NCBI GenBank assembly: GCA_017548165.1
Contig: JAFYMW010000104.1
Span: 1-43,818, forward strand
Source of the DNA: Bacteroidaceae bacterium
GTDB taxonomy: Bacteria; Bacteroidota; Bacteroidia; Bacteroidales; Bacteroidaceae
Length of the DNA: 43,818 nucleotides
Direction: 5' to 3'
The stretch's first letter is position 1, and each line of letters begins with the position of its first letter. The position numbers were made by a program, and so were the translations under genes. Below the pieces are notes generated by a model that did no database searches, had not been told where the DNA came from, and saw only the letters and a program-made list of their open reading frames with translations. Below, in pieces: positions 16,423 to 24,924 of the stretch.

Positions 16423-17334
16423 TTAGAAGTTGTAGTTATACTCTCCGTCAAAATCAATTTCAAATGATACGCTACCAGAAAATTCAGAAATTGGGAAGAA
16501 GTTACCTGTGTAGCTTGTTGAGTAGTTAATTTTCATGGGAACCTCGGTGAAGGTTCTTTCTGTTATAGTTTCACCTTGCGTACCGATGGCTGCTATGTTG
16601 ATACTAACCGATGTGCTATCTGCAGGAAGGAAGCAGTAGGTGGTTATTTTCTTTAAGTTTGCAGGATCAATATCTACGGGTATGGATCTACTGAAGTCCT
16701 CTTGTTGGGCACAATATCTGGTTTCGCTATTTAGCGTATTTCCTGCTCCAGATATGTTGATGATGAACTCGCTGAGTTCTTGTGGTATGTTGGTATCTTT
16801 GAAATTAAGGATGAATCGTGCGATACATCTTTTAAGAGTTAAAGTGCGGGTATTTGAATATGCTTCGTTTACTATAATATTTTGACGGCATAGAAAGGTG
16901 TTTGGTACCCATCCTTCGCTGAAAGTAATGCTATCTAGACGATGAACATTGCATTGCTGACTGCCGTTCCAACCCAATGCGAGTATTGTGTATTTGCCAT
17001 ATTCCAAGGTTCGCGAGAAGGTTCCATATGGAATGTCGGGGTCGTTTTTAGATTGGTAGGTTAGTGTATCAAGTAGTTTGCCATCCATAGTGTATACTCC
17101 GAGCAGGAGGTGGTCTGTGGCATTTTGAATATTGTTGCTTGTAGCACGTGTTGACTCTCCATCGTCGTAATGGTCTGTGTCCATGTTTGTCATGGAGAAG
17201 CCTGTACATTTGAAGTACATTGTTTTGCTACCTTTGGTACTACTATTGTTTGTTTCTGTATCTTCAAAAGAGATAGATTGGCACGAAGCTAACAACAAAA
17301 CGCTTAGCGCAAATATAATAGATGTTTTATTCAT
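16423..17334 (-). CDS. FimB/Mfa2-like fimbrial lipoprotein
   Basis: 303 residues with a lipoprotein signal (ALSVLLLASC, Cys18) and an all-beta body. Features of the Bacteroidales fimbrillin-associated family are a stretch before the first domain rich in Thr/Asn, the KYTILALGWNGSQQ strand, and the terminal SVSFEIDFDGEYNYNF. Such proteins anchor or initiate short fimbriae at the outer membrane. No fimbrillin (FimA/Mfa1) gene is adjacent, so it is an orphan here. It has its own -7-like TAAATTTG element (17366-17359) and follows the terminator of the export gene upstream. The family call is by pattern and is less certain than its lipoprotein nature. Confidence 0.65.
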   Translation of the reverse strand: MNKTSIIFALSVLLLASCQSISFEDTETNNSSTKGSKTMYFKCTGFSMTNMDTDHYDDGESTRATSNNIQNATDHLLLGVYTMDGKLLDTLTYQSKNDPDIPYGTFSRTLEYGKYTILALGWNGSQQCNVHRLDSITFSEGWVPNTFLCRQNIIVNEAYSNTRTLTLKRCIARFILNFKDTNIPQELSEFIINISGAGNTLNSETRYCAQQEDFSRSIPVDIDPANLKKITTYCFLPADSTSVSINIAAIGTQGETITERTFTEVPMKINYSTSYTGNFFPISEFSGSVSFEIDFDGEYNYNF

Positions 17335-17358
17335 GGTTTTTATATTTTAGTTTCTGTG

Positions 17359-17366
17359 CAAATTTA
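17359..17366 (-). promoter_or_regulatory. Probable -7 element for the FimB/Mfa2-like gene
   Basis: CAAATTTA on the plus strand reads TAAATTTG on the minus strand, 25 bases upstream of the ATG. No TTTG at the usual distance is visible. Confidence 0.45.
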
Positions 17367-17397
17367 TTAAAAAAAATGAATTGTCGCCTTATTAATT

Positions 17398-17449
17398 GTC
17401 AAAAAAATAAAACTTCCACAGAAAATCTTTGATAGAAATTCTGTGGAAG
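17398..17449 (-). terminator. Intrinsic terminator of the zapA-rny-export operon
   Basis: On the minus strand CTTCCACAGAA (17449-17439) pairs perfectly with TTCTGTGGAAG (17423-17413), and TTTTATTTTTTT follows. It lies 24 bases after the stop of the small export lipoprotein. Confidence 0.9.
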
Positions 17450-17473
17450 AGTGTTTTTGTGTTATTTTTCTGC

Positions 17474-18304
17474 TTATTTAGTCTCGTTCTTTATAGCAAA
17501 GACGAGTGCAACGATACTTGATGCAAGACCAAGAATGCTAGCACCAGCACTGAGGAAGGTGTAGAATGCACTACTCTTGACACCAAGACTCTTGTTAGGC
17601 TCAACATAAATCATATCGTTCTGCTGAACGTAGAAGGCTGGACTATTAAAGATGTCTGCATCAGTAAGGTCGAGGACATACATCTGACGTTGACCATTGA
17701 CTTCGCGGAAGAGTTTGATGTTTTTCCTTAGTGATGTTACATCCAAATCACCGCATTGTGCAAGAATGTCAATAACCGTGTTTCTTTCGCTGGTAAGGCT
17801 TACGTTTTTAGGATTTCTTACAGCACCAACAACTGTGACACGTGCATTTTGAAGACGAACTGTGACTTCTGGTTCTTGAAGCAGGTTTAGTTCTTTAACT
17901 TTTTTCTCTATAGAGCGGGCCGCTTCTTCGCATGTCATGTGGTTAACATCAACACGACCTATTGCAGGAAGGATAAGGTAGCCCTCGTTTGTTACTGTGT
18001 AACCATATGCATTGGACAATGTGCCGCTTTGGGTATATGTGCTTGTTGTACCATATGTGCCCATAGTAACGTCTTGAGCAAAAATAGATAGCAATTCTGC
18101 ATCACCACTATGAGTGATTTTAATAAGAACTTGATCTGCGGGCTTTAGTCTCATTTCGTATTGCTGATGTATCCCTTGTGCTTTTGCATAAATGGAATCA
18201 GCTCCTTGGAAGTAAACAAGTTTCTTCTGGCTAACGCAACTTGTAGACATCATGCCCATTGTTAGTAGTAGCATGATAGAAAGGATGATGGATTTTGTTT
18301 TCAT
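17474..18304 (-). CDS. Wza-type polysaccharide export lipoprotein (OPX, short form)
   Basis: 276-residue outer-membrane lipoprotein (lipobox ending MSTSC, Cys23). It holds a poly-export domain (YEMRLKPADQVLIKITHSGD to TNEGYLILPAIGRVDVNHMTCEEA), an SLBB domain (VTVVGAVRNPKNVSLTSERNTVIDILAQCGDL) and a C-terminal hydrophobic helix (AGASILGLASSIVALVFAI). Members form the periplasmic/outer-membrane part of the Wzc-Wza export channel. The matching Wzc-type kinase is encoded divergently at 22456. It is the last gene of a minus-strand run with rny and zapA and is followed by a terminator. The 73-base gap upstream of its start is longer than other gaps in the run, so it might have its own promoter. 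Confidence 0.93.
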   Translation of the reverse strand: MKTKSIILSIMLLLTMGMMSTSCVSQKKLVYFQGADSIYAKAQGIHQQYEMRLKPADQVLIKITHSGDAELLSIFAQDVTMGTYGTTSTYTQSGTLSNAYGYTVTNEGYLILPAIGRVDVNHMTCEEAARSIEKKVKELNLLQEPEVTVRLQNARVTVVGAVRNPKNVSLTSERNTVIDILAQCGDLDVTSLRKNIKLFREVNGQRQMYVLDLTDADIFNSPAFYVQQNDMIYVEPNKSLGVKSSAFYTFLSAGASILGLASSIVALVFAIKNETK

Positions 18305-18377
18305 ACTTTTATATATTTTTTATATATCAATGCGCAGATTTATAGGACTGGAACTATTATATTAATTATGTGTATGA

Positions 18378-18803
18378 TTATAGTTGCCACCATTTGCGTT
18401 TTGTGGTAACTTTGGGAGAGTTTGTCGTGAAATCATCTGAGATGATTTGTTCATAAGTCTTTTTCTCGTTGATAATTCTGTATATAGTCCCCCAATCAGG
18501 AAGTCCTCCAACGTTCCTATCATCAATCCATAAGTCGGCCTTTAACTTGCGTGAGAAATGCTGATTTTTGTTAGGGTTTTCCTCAGGAAAGTCTTTGTTG
18601 GCTGCATAGAATTCCAAACCGCGTTCGCGGCACCAATTTATTGCATCATCTAGGAGTTTACCCTCACGTACGCTCCAAAGAATTAGCTGATGTCCTTCGT
18701 TGGCAAGCATTTTTAGTGTTTGTATGGCAAAAGGAATCTCTTTTCCAATCTTTGGGTATTCGTGTGTGACGATTGTACCGTCAAAATCTACAGCTATTAT
18801 CAT
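18378..18803 (-). CDS. HAD-family hydrolase
   Basis: 141 residues, a small HAD phosphatase without a cap domain. Motif I is AVDFDGTIV at the N-terminus, with Asp6 and Asp8 as nucleophile and acid/base. Motif II is in ILWSVREG. The metal-binding pair is in ADLWIDDRN. Homologues of this length and layout are common in Bacteroides and Prevotella; the substrate is unknown. It lies 21 bases after rny and is followed by the export lipoprotein. Confidence 0.88.
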   Translation of the reverse strand: MIIAVDFDGTIVTHEYPKIGKEIPFAIQTLKMLANEGHQLILWSVREGKLLDDAINWCRERGLEFYAANKDFPEENPNKNQHFSRKLKADLWIDDRNVGGLPDWGTIYRIINEKKTYEQIISDDFTTNSPKVTTKRKWWQL

Positions 18804-18824
18804 TTTTTTCGAAGTATGGGGGTG

Positions 18825-20372
18825 TTATTTGGCATATGCCACAGAGCGAGTTTCACGAATAACAGTTATCTTTACTTGACCAGGATAGGTCATCTCATTC
18901 TGAATGCGTGTGGCAATCTCGCCAGATAGTTTTTCCGTCTGCTTGTCATCAATCTTGTCAGCACCAACAATAACGCGTAGTTCACGTCCTGCTTGTATGG
19001 CATAGGTTTTTGTGACGCCAGGATAAGACATAGCGATATCCTCGAGGTCTTTGAGGCGTTTGATGTATGCTTCGACTATTTCACGACGTGCACCAGGACG
19101 TGCACCACTGATGGCATCGCATACTTGTACAATTGGGGCAATGAGAGAAGTCATCTCAGTTTCCTCATGGTGAGCACCGATTGCATTACATATCTCTGGT
19201 TTTTCCTTGTATTTCTCGGCAAGCTTAGCTCCGTAGAGTGCGTGTGGCATTTCTGGCTCCTCATCGGGCACCTTGCCGATATCGTGCAACAGACCTGCAC
19301 GTTTGGCTTTCTTGGGGTTCAAACCGAGTTCGCTTGCCATAACTGCACAAAGGTTAGCTGTTTCTCTAGCATGCTGAAGAAGGTTCTGGCCGTAGGAACT
19401 ACGATATTTCATTTTGCCGATGATTCGTATAAGTTCGGGATGTAGGCCATGTATACCAAGGTCGATGGCTGTACGTTTGCCTGTTTCGAGTACCTCTTCT
19501 TCTACTTGTTTCTTTACTTTAGCAACAACTTCTTCAATACGGGCTGGGTGTATTCTGCCATCTGAAACAAGTTGGTGTAGTGCAAGACGGCATATTTCGC
19601 GACGAACAGGGTCGAAGGCGCTGATAACAATAGCTTCTGGTGTATCGTCTACTACGATTTCCACACCTGTGGCATTTTCCAAAGCGCGGATATTTCTACC
19701 TTCTCGACCAATGACACGACCTTTTATCTCATCATTGTCGATATGGAAAACGGTAACACTATTTTCAACGGCTGTTTCTGTGGCAACACGTTGGATGCTT
19801 TGAATGATGATACGCTTGGCTTCCTTATTGGCATTGATTTTGGCTTCGTCAATGATTTCGTTGATGTATGCTTGGGCGTTTGACTTGGCCTCGTCCTTGA
19901 GTGAATCAATAAGTTGTTGTTTGGCTTCTTCTGCGGACATGCCAGAAAGTTCTTCCAACTTTGTACGTTCTTTATTGATTAAATCAGATTGACGTGCAAC
20001 AAGTTCCTCTTCTTTTTTTTCCAATAGAGCCTGTTGGTTTTCTAGACGAGTACGAAGATTCTCTGTTTCTTGCTTACGACGATTGAATTCGTCCTGGCGT
20101 TGATTTAGAGTCATTTCGCGTTGTTTGTTTCTATTCTCGGCCTGTTGCAGTTGTTGATTGCGCTGGTGTATCTCCTTGTCCAATTCGTTTTTCTTGGCAA
20201 GGAATTTTTCCTTTACTTCGAGAAGTTTCTTCTCTTTTAGAATTTTTGCCTCTTTCTCCATTTCGGCTTCCATTCTTTTCTCTTTTTTAGGTACAATACT
20301 AAAGTACCATACAACCCACCATAGCGTTACAATGATGAGTCCAGATATAAGTCCAAATATAATTTCGGTCAT
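18825..20372 (-). CDS. rny: Ribonuclease Y
   Basis: 515 residues, the normal length. It has one N-terminal transmembrane helix (residues 1-26), a long charged coiled coil (about 30-160), a KH RNA-binding domain ([22 protein letters not shown]), and an HD phosphohydrolase domain with the metal-binding [11 protein letters not shown] and AHHEETE segments. It is a membrane-anchored endoribonuclease initiating mRNA decay in many Gram-positives and also present in Bacteroidota. It follows zapA by 43 bases, an order I recall as common in the phylum. Confidence 0.97.
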   Translation of the reverse strand: MTEIIFGLISGLIIVTLWWVVWYFSIVPKKEKRMEAEMEKEAKILKEKKLLEVKEKFLAKKNELDKEIHQRNQQLQQAENRNKQREMTLNQRQDEFNRRKQETENLRTRLENQQALLEKKEEELVARQSDLINKERTKLEELSGMSAEEAKQQLIDSLKDEAKSNAQAYINEIIDEAKINANKEAKRIIIQSIQRVATETAVENSVTVFHIDNDEIKGRVIGREGRNIRALENATGVEIVVDDTPEAIVISAFDPVRREICRLALHQLVSDGRIHPARIEEVVAKVKKQVEEEVLETGKRTAIDLGIHGLHPELIRIIGKMKYRSSYGQNLLQHARETANLCAVMASELGLNPKKAKRAGLLHDIGKVPDEEPEMPHALYGAKLAEKYKEKPEICNAIGAHHEETEMTSLIAPIVQVCDAISGARPGARREIVEAYIKRLKDLEDIAMSYPGVTKTYAIQAGRELRVIVGADKIDDKQTEKLSGEIATRIQNEMTYPGQVKITVIRETRSVAYAK

Positions 20373-20415
20373 ATTGTTTTAGGTAATTAAGTGATTTATG
20401 TTATGAATTAATGTT

Positions 20416-20712
20416 TTAGGTCTGTTTGAGGAGTTTTTCAATGTCATCGACTAGTGGTTTCAACTTGTTGACAAGCTCGATACTATCATTTTTCTCGATA
20501 GTATGCTGAAGTCTAACTGCAATGTCAAGCATACACATTATCATATAGCGTTCTGTTGCCAATCCCTTATAGGTGTTGGTGTAGAATGCGTATCTTTCCT
20601 TCATGAGTTTTTCGGCATCACGATATATGTGTTCATCCTTTCGTTTTACTGTCATTGGCAAGTCCCAAGAACCAAAGCGGATGGTTATTTTCTGTTTATC
20701 TTCCATGTTCAT
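20416..20712 (-). CDS. zapA: Cell division protein ZapA
   Basis: 98 residues. The N-terminal beta domain contains ITIRFGSWDLPMTVKRKDEHIYRDAEKLMKERYAFY in the ZapA pattern, and a C-terminal coiled coil carries the dimerisation helix (AVRLQHTIEKNDSIELVNKLKPLVDDIEKLLKQ). It binds FtsZ and bundles protofilaments at midcell. The start is set at 20712 because it overlaps the upstream stop as ATGA; an ATG two codons later is also possible. It is coupled to the coiled-coil gene upstream. Confidence 0.9.
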   Translation of the reverse strand: MNMEDKQKITIRFGSWDLPMTVKRKDEHIYRDAEKLMKERYAFYTNTYKGLATERYMIMCMLDIAVRLQHTIEKNDSIELVNKLKPLVDDIEKLLKQT

Positions 20713-21008
20713 TGTGCTTTTAGGGTTGCAAGGCATTTGTCAACAGATGCTATCATCTTGTTTATACGTTTGCGTGTGCTTTTTAGTTCATCGTCATCTG
20801 CCATGTCTATGAGTCTTGCCATCTTTAATCGCGCATACTTATCCTCCAATTCTTGTTTCTCTTCTTCCAATAGCATACAATACTCTTCTTGTTCGGCAAG
20901 CTTCTTCTGTGTTTCTTTCAATAGAAGTTTAAGCTTGTCATATTGGAGCATGAGTTGGCGAGTGCGGGTCTCAAGACTTGAAACCAAAGCAATGACATCT
21001 TGGTTCAT
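20709..21008 (-). CDS. Small coiled-coil protein upstream of zapA (ZapB-like by context)
   Basis: 99 residues, nearly all predicted coiled coil (about 8-75: QYDKLKLLLKETQKKLAEQ, then EEEKQELEDKYARLKMARL), with a short C-terminal helix. It has no enzymatic motif. The size, the coiled coil and the ATGA overlap with zapA suggest a division-linked partner comparable to ZapB. This is inference from context, since coiled coils cannot be assigned by sequence alone. Confidence 0.75.
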   Translation of the reverse strand: MNQDVIALVSSLETRTRQLMLQYDKLKLLLKETQKKLAEQEEYCMLLEEEKQELEDKYARLKMARLIDMADDDELKSTRKRINKMIASVDKCLATLKAQ

Positions 21009-21014
21009 TGTTTC

Positions 21015-21626
21015 TTATTTTTTAGGTGCTTTTTCCTTTGCCGCAAGTTTAAAACAAGTGTAGGTATACTCAGTCATCCACTTTTCGCTATGTTGGAGAG
21101 CGGCTTGGTACTTGCGGACAGAGATACAAGAGCGACGTATGGCATCGTCTTTCCAATCGTTACGAGTCATTATTTCGTGTACCTTCTTCTCAATCAGTGA
21201 ATGTATTGAATTTTTGAACAGACCAATAAATCTAAGTCTGTTGCCGATAAGATTGCTCATCAGCATTGTTAGTTCTTGTGACAATCCCTGTGTCTGAAGA
21301 AAATATGGTTGTACGTCTTGAACATTACGGCATTTCTTCTTGATACTCAAATCTATTTCCTGAAAGAAAAGGTCACTTAGACTGTAGATGTTTTGAAGCA
21401 TCTTTTGACATTGTTTCTTTTCTGCTAAACCTAACTTGTTGTTCAAGGTTGTAACATGGTATGTCTGTTTGAAAATTCTAAGGTCAGGGAAAATAGTTAG
21501 GTTATTGATGCCTACATGCGCAGAAATTGCTGCTTGGTAGTATACGCGGATTAGCATCATGTAATCTTCGATGCCTCCTACGTTAGTTTGGTCTTTTTTA
21601 CTAAAAAACTTTTTAAGGAAATTCAT
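21015..21626 (-). CDS. Conserved-looking protein of unknown function
   Basis: 203 residues, soluble, mainly helical, basic. It starts MNFLKKFFSKKDQTNVGGIEDYMMLIRVYYQAAI and ends in a Lys-rich tail (KLAAKEKAPKK). I recognise no family and see no signal peptide, membrane helix or metal motif. Its start overlaps the stop of the degenerate sugar-transferase-like gene as ATGA. It lies 6 bases before the coiled-coil gene, so it belongs to the zapA-rny operon. The tight coupling argues for a real gene. Confidence 0.75.
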   Translation of the reverse strand: MNFLKKFFSKKDQTNVGGIEDYMMLIRVYYQAAISAHVGINNLTIFPDLRIFKQTYHVTTLNNKLGLAEKKQCQKMLQNIYSLSDLFFQEIDLSIKKKCRNVQDVQPYFLQTQGLSQELTMLMSNLIGNRLRFIGLFKNSIHSLIEKKVHEIMTRNDWKDDAIRRSCISVRKYQAALQHSEKWMTEYTYTCFKLAAKEKAPKK

Positions 21627-22288
21627 ATTTGGTTTGTACTATCGTTAGTGAATTGATTGTCTGTTGAGGATTGACTTGCGTTTTCTGAGTCAAGGTTTGG
21701 ACACTGTGTTGTGATGTCGTCTGTTAGAATATCATTAAACCCTTCTTTCAAATTATGTTGTACCTCTGGCTCTGTTATGTGCGACTCTTCTGTAATCAAA
21801 GTGACAGATGTAATATCCCAAAGTGAAATGTTACCAAACAAGATGTTGATTGCTAACGGAGATCGCATCGTAAAACGATTATCTACACTAGAGACGTTAA
21901 TACAAATGGAATTAAAATGCTTGTCGCCAACCGATGCCTTTCGTAATATTATAACGGGACCTCCATGACGTGTCTTTATGATGATAGTAAAAATTAGGAG
22001 GATGATAGGAAATATCGTTAAAAGGAAGGCTAAGGAAACAATAATGTCTATCGTTCTTTTTAAACAACGATTGAGCGGACTGGTTAACCAATTGATGCCA
22101 TGCACATGCATCATACATTGTCTTAAAGCTATTGCTGCAATATTGTTCAAGAAAATGATGCTACACAGAAAATCTATACCATAAACGACGGTATAGACTA
22201 TGGTTATGATGCTCGCATTCAAGATAAGGGCATCGAATGCATGAATCAGTCTGCTTGGTAGTTTTATGTTATCGTTGAGTGTGCTCAT
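21623..22288 (-). CDS. Degenerate bacterial sugar-transferase-like membrane protein (monotopic PGT fold, catalytic residues missing)
   Basis: 221 residues. Residues 74-130 follow the monotopic phosphoglycosyl transferase pattern: CLKRTIDIIVSLAFLLTIFPIILLIF with the helix-breaking Pro94, then GGPVIILRKASVGDKHFNSICI (family: GPVFFKQxRVGxxGKPFxxxKFRTM). Residues 136-157 (VDNRFTMRSPLAINILFGNISLW) align with the stretch that normally reads RLTxxGxxLRRxSLDELPQxxNVLxGxMSxVGPRP. The SLDELPQ segment with the catalytic Asp-Glu is gone. The hydrophilic, Asn/Asp/Ser/Gln-rich tail (about 167-221) is not of that family. The first 70 residues hold further hydrophobic segments. It is the first gene of the operon and is coupled to the next by ATGA. 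Confidence 0.65.
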   Translation of the reverse strand: MSTLNDNIKLPSRLIHAFDALILNASIITIVYTVVYGIDFLCSIIFLNNIAAIALRQCMMHVHGINWLTSPLNRCLKRTIDIIVSLAFLLTIFPIILLIFTIIIKTRHGGPVIILRKASVGDKHFNSICINVSSVDNRFTMRSPLAINILFGNISLWDITSVTLITEESHITEPEVQHNLKEGFNDILTDDITTQCPNLDSENASQSSTDNQFTNDSTNQI

Positions 22289-22295
22289 TATTTGG

Positions 22296-22330
22296 CAAAG
22301 TTATATAAAAATAGTGAAACATATATCAAA
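22296..22330 (-). promoter_or_regulatory. Probable promoter of the minus-strand operon starting at 22288
   Basis: CAAAGTTA at 22296-22303 reads TAACTTTG on the minus strand, and CAAA at 22327-22330 gives a TTTG element. The spacer of 23 bases is at the long end of the usual range. The start point would be near 22289, leaving almost no leader before the ATG at 22288, so a downstream start or a leaderless message is possible. Confidence 0.5.
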
Positions 22331-22398
22331 TGCAGTGTATTTTTTTAGCGATAATGCTTTTTATTATATAAAATGTAATGTAGAAATTATTTTTGTTG

Positions 22399-22406
22399 TA
22401 TATTTG
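22399..22406 (+). promoter_or_regulatory. Probable -7 element of the wzc operon
   Basis: TATATTTG matches TAnnTTTG and lies 49 bases before the wzc ATG. The -33 position holds no clear TTTG. It is divergent from the promoter at 22296-22330, so the two export operons share a 167-base control region. Confidence 0.5.
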
Positions 22407-22455
22407 CTCTCTCAAGTGTCATTTTTGAAATAATTAAAGCCAAAAAATAAATACT

Positions 22456-24924
22456 ATGTCAGAATTGAATGAGAAAGAACTCCTCAATGGCGAAGAGGAA
22501 AAGAAAAGTATCTTTAATCTGCAAACTATTTGGACAATCTGTTACCTTAATTGGTATTGGATTCTTTTGTCTGTGTTTGTGAGTTTGTGTGCAGCTGTTG
22601 TCTATTTGAGGTATACCGTGCCTGTTTATTCAGCATCCATGAAGGTCCTTGTTAAGGATTCTGAGCAGAATCAGAGAGGTTATGGTATGGCACTTGAAGA
22701 GATGGGCTTGATGTCTAACTCTAATGGTTTTGATAACGAGTTGGAAATTATCCGTAGTGCGACAGTTTCAACACGAGCGGTGAAGCGTTTGAAATTGTAT
22801 GTGAGCTATTTCCAGGAAGGACGTTTTGTCAATCGCGAGCATTATAAGACGAGTCCTGTTTTAGTAGACTTGGAGGAAGATAAGTTAGACACATTAAGCA
22901 TGTCCATTCCATTGGTACTTACCAAGAAAGATGGTGTGATTCTTGTTGAAGGTTCTTTTGACAAAAAGAATCCTGAGGTGAAGCAATTAAATGAGAGCAT
23001 CAAGGAATTGCCCGCTACAATTAATACTCCCTTTGGTAAGATCCTGTTATGCCAAAATCCTGGATTCGAGTTTGAAGACGGAGTAAAGATATATGCAAAT
23101 ATAAATTCTCCTAAAAATGTCGGCAGAGCCTACGCACGCAGACTTAATGCATCTTCAACAACGAAGACAACTACCGTGGCTGCGGTAAGTTTTGTGGACA
23201 CTAAGGTGCAGCGTTCTGTAGACTATCTGCGTGAGTTGGTGGATTGCTATAATGAAGATGCCAACGAGGATAAGAACGAGGTGGCACGCAAGACAGAAGA
23301 ATTCATAGCAGAGCGTTTGGATAAGATACGTGCAGAACTGGATGAGACAGAAGAGGGCATGGAAGCATATAAGCGTGGCAATGAACTGATCAATCTTGCT
23401 AACGATGCAACTTCTGCGTTGACCAATACAACTAATTATCAGAAGGAGCTTGTTGAAGTTGAGACACAGTTGTCTTTGCTGAAATCTATGATGGATTATA
23501 TGGATAGTCCTGCCAATTATCTTCAGACGTTGCCAACAAACTTGGGTTTGAAGGAAACTTCTTTGGTTGCTATGATAACAAAGTATAACGATTTGGTTCT
23601 TCGCCGTAATCGTTATTTAAAGGGTAGTAGTGAGGAGAATCCTTTGGTAGTTCAGGTAACTCAGCAGATGGCCGACATGTGGCCAGCAATCCGCTCAAAT
23701 ATGGGTAGCCTGTATTCAAACATGGAGATACAAAAGAAGAGTGTTGATAACCAGTACAAGTTGTATGCAAGTAAGATTTCTCAAACTCCTACTCAGGAGC
23801 GTGTTCTGAACAATATTGGTCGTCAGCAAACATTGAAGGCAGACTTGTATCTCACATTGTTGCAGAAGCGCGAAGAGAACTTTATTCAGCTTTATAGTAC
23901 TGCATCAAAGGCTCGTATGATTGACGAACCTATGGTAGGAGGTAAGGTTAGTCCAAAGGATAAAATGATTTTGATGGGTGCCTTTGGCTTTGGTTTAGTA
24001 TTTCCTATAGGTTTGTTCATGTGTCTTGGCCTCTTGCGTTTCCGTATTGAAGGTAGAGAGGATGTAGAGGGATTGACAAAGTTGCCTATTTTGGCAGACA
24101 TTCCTTTCTCGTTCCAACTTGAAGAAGGACAACGAGCAGTAGTCGTACGCGAGAACAGAAATGATATGATGGAAGAAGCCTTCCGTGGTTTGAGAACTAA
24201 TTTGAGTTTTGTACTAAAACCAGGAGAGAAGGTTATTCTGGCAACTTCATGTATCCCAGGTGAGGGTAAGACTTTCGTTGCAACCAACTTGGCGATGTCT
24301 TTTGCACTTTTGGGAAAGAAGGTTATTGTCGTTGGTCTGGATATTCGTAAACCTCAGTTGGTAAACTTGTTCGGTTTGAAGGCTGATAAGCGAGGTATCG
24401 TAAACTTCTTGTGTGGTTCTAAGGCAGATTTTGACTTGCTTGAAGAGCAGATAACACCTTCTGGAGTAAATGCCAATATGCATGTTTTACCTGCTGGTAT
24501 CATTCCTCCTAACCCTGCTGAGTTGTTGAGTAGTTCTTTGTTGAAGGAGGGTATTGATTACTTGTGCAGCAAGTATGATTATGTCATTCTTGATACTCCA
24601 CCTGTGGGACTTGTTGCAGATACCTTGAATATTGGTCGTTGCGCTAATGTTACATTATTTGTTGCACGTGCTGATTATAGTCCCAAAGCTAACTTTGAAC
24701 TTATTAATGGTATTTCTGCGGATGCCAAGTTACCTAATTGTAACATTATTCTCAATGGTATGGATTTGAGAAAACGTAAGTATGGCCATTATTATGGTTA
24801 TGGCAAGTATGGTAGGTATGGCAAGTATGGCAAGTACAACAAGTATAGCAAATATGGTCACTATGGTGTTTATGGTCGTTATGGCCATGGTCATGAAAGT
24901 GGTAAGGAACATATCGAAAAATAA
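22456..24924 (+). CDS. Wzc-type polysaccharide co-polymerase with BY-kinase domain
   Basis: 822-residue inner-membrane protein that controls polysaccharide polymerisation and export by cyclic autophosphorylation. N-terminal helix near residues 28-52, Wzz-type periplasmic domain, long coiled coil (about 270-470), second helix (about 500-525), then a cytoplasmic kinase with Walker A SCIPGEGKTF (about 596-605), A' VVGLDIRKP and B VILDTPPVG (about 709). In A' the first Asp of DxD is replaced by Gly, which I recall as usual in Bacteroidota. The C-terminus is a Tyr-rich tail with 13 tyrosines in about 38 residues, the autophosphorylation cluster. The PorZ-like gene begins immediately after its stop. 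Confidence 0.95.
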   Translation: MSELNEKELLNGEEEKKSIFNLQTIWTICYLNWYWILLSVFVSLCAAVVYLRYTVPVYSASMKVLVKDSEQNQRGYGMALEEMGLMSNSNGFDNELEIIRSATVSTRAVKRLKLYVSYFQEGRFVNREHYKTSPVLVDLEEDKLDTLSMSIPLVLTKKDGVILVEGSFDKKNPEVKQLNESIKELPATINTPFGKILLCQNPGFEFEDGVKIYANINSPKNVGRAYARRLNASSTTKTTTVAAVSFVDTKVQRSVDYLRELVDCYNEDANEDKNEVARKTEEFIAERLDKIRAELDETEEGMEAYKRGNELINLANDATSALTNTTNYQKELVEVETQLSLLKSMMDYMDSPANYLQTLPTNLGLKETSLVAMITKYNDLVLRRNRYLKGSSEENPLVVQVTQQMADMWPAIRSNMGSLYSNMEIQKKSVDNQYKLYASKISQTPTQERVLNNIGRQQTLKADLYLTLLQKREENFIQLYSTASKARMIDEPMVGGKVSPKDKMILMGAFGFGLVFPIGLFMCLGLLRFRIEGREDVEGLTKLPILADIPFSFQLEEGQRAVVVRENRNDMMEEAFRGLRTNLSFVLKPGEKVILATSCIPGEGKTFVATNLAMSFALLGKKVIVVGLDIRKPQLVNLFGLKADKRGIVNFLCGSKADFDLLEEQITPSGVNANMHVLPAGIIPPNPAELLSSSLLKEGIDYLCSKYDYVILDTPPVGLVADTLNIGRCANVTLFVARADYSPKANFELINGISADAKLPNCNIILNGMDLRKRKYGHYYGYGKYGRYGKYGKYNKYSKYGHYGVYGRYGHGHESGKEHIEK
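24778..24895 (+). repeat. Near-repeats encoding the tyrosine tail of the BY-kinase
   Basis: About a dozen imperfect 6- to 9-base units of the type AAGTATGGC / GGTTATGGC run in frame and encode K-Y-G and related triplets. Their similarity could allow copy-number change by slippage without breaking the frame. Confidence 0.7.

Noticed and set aside
20373..20415. 6S RNA next to zapA, as in gammaproteobacteria
   Set aside because: The gap between zapA and rny is only 43 bases, far too short for 6S RNA.
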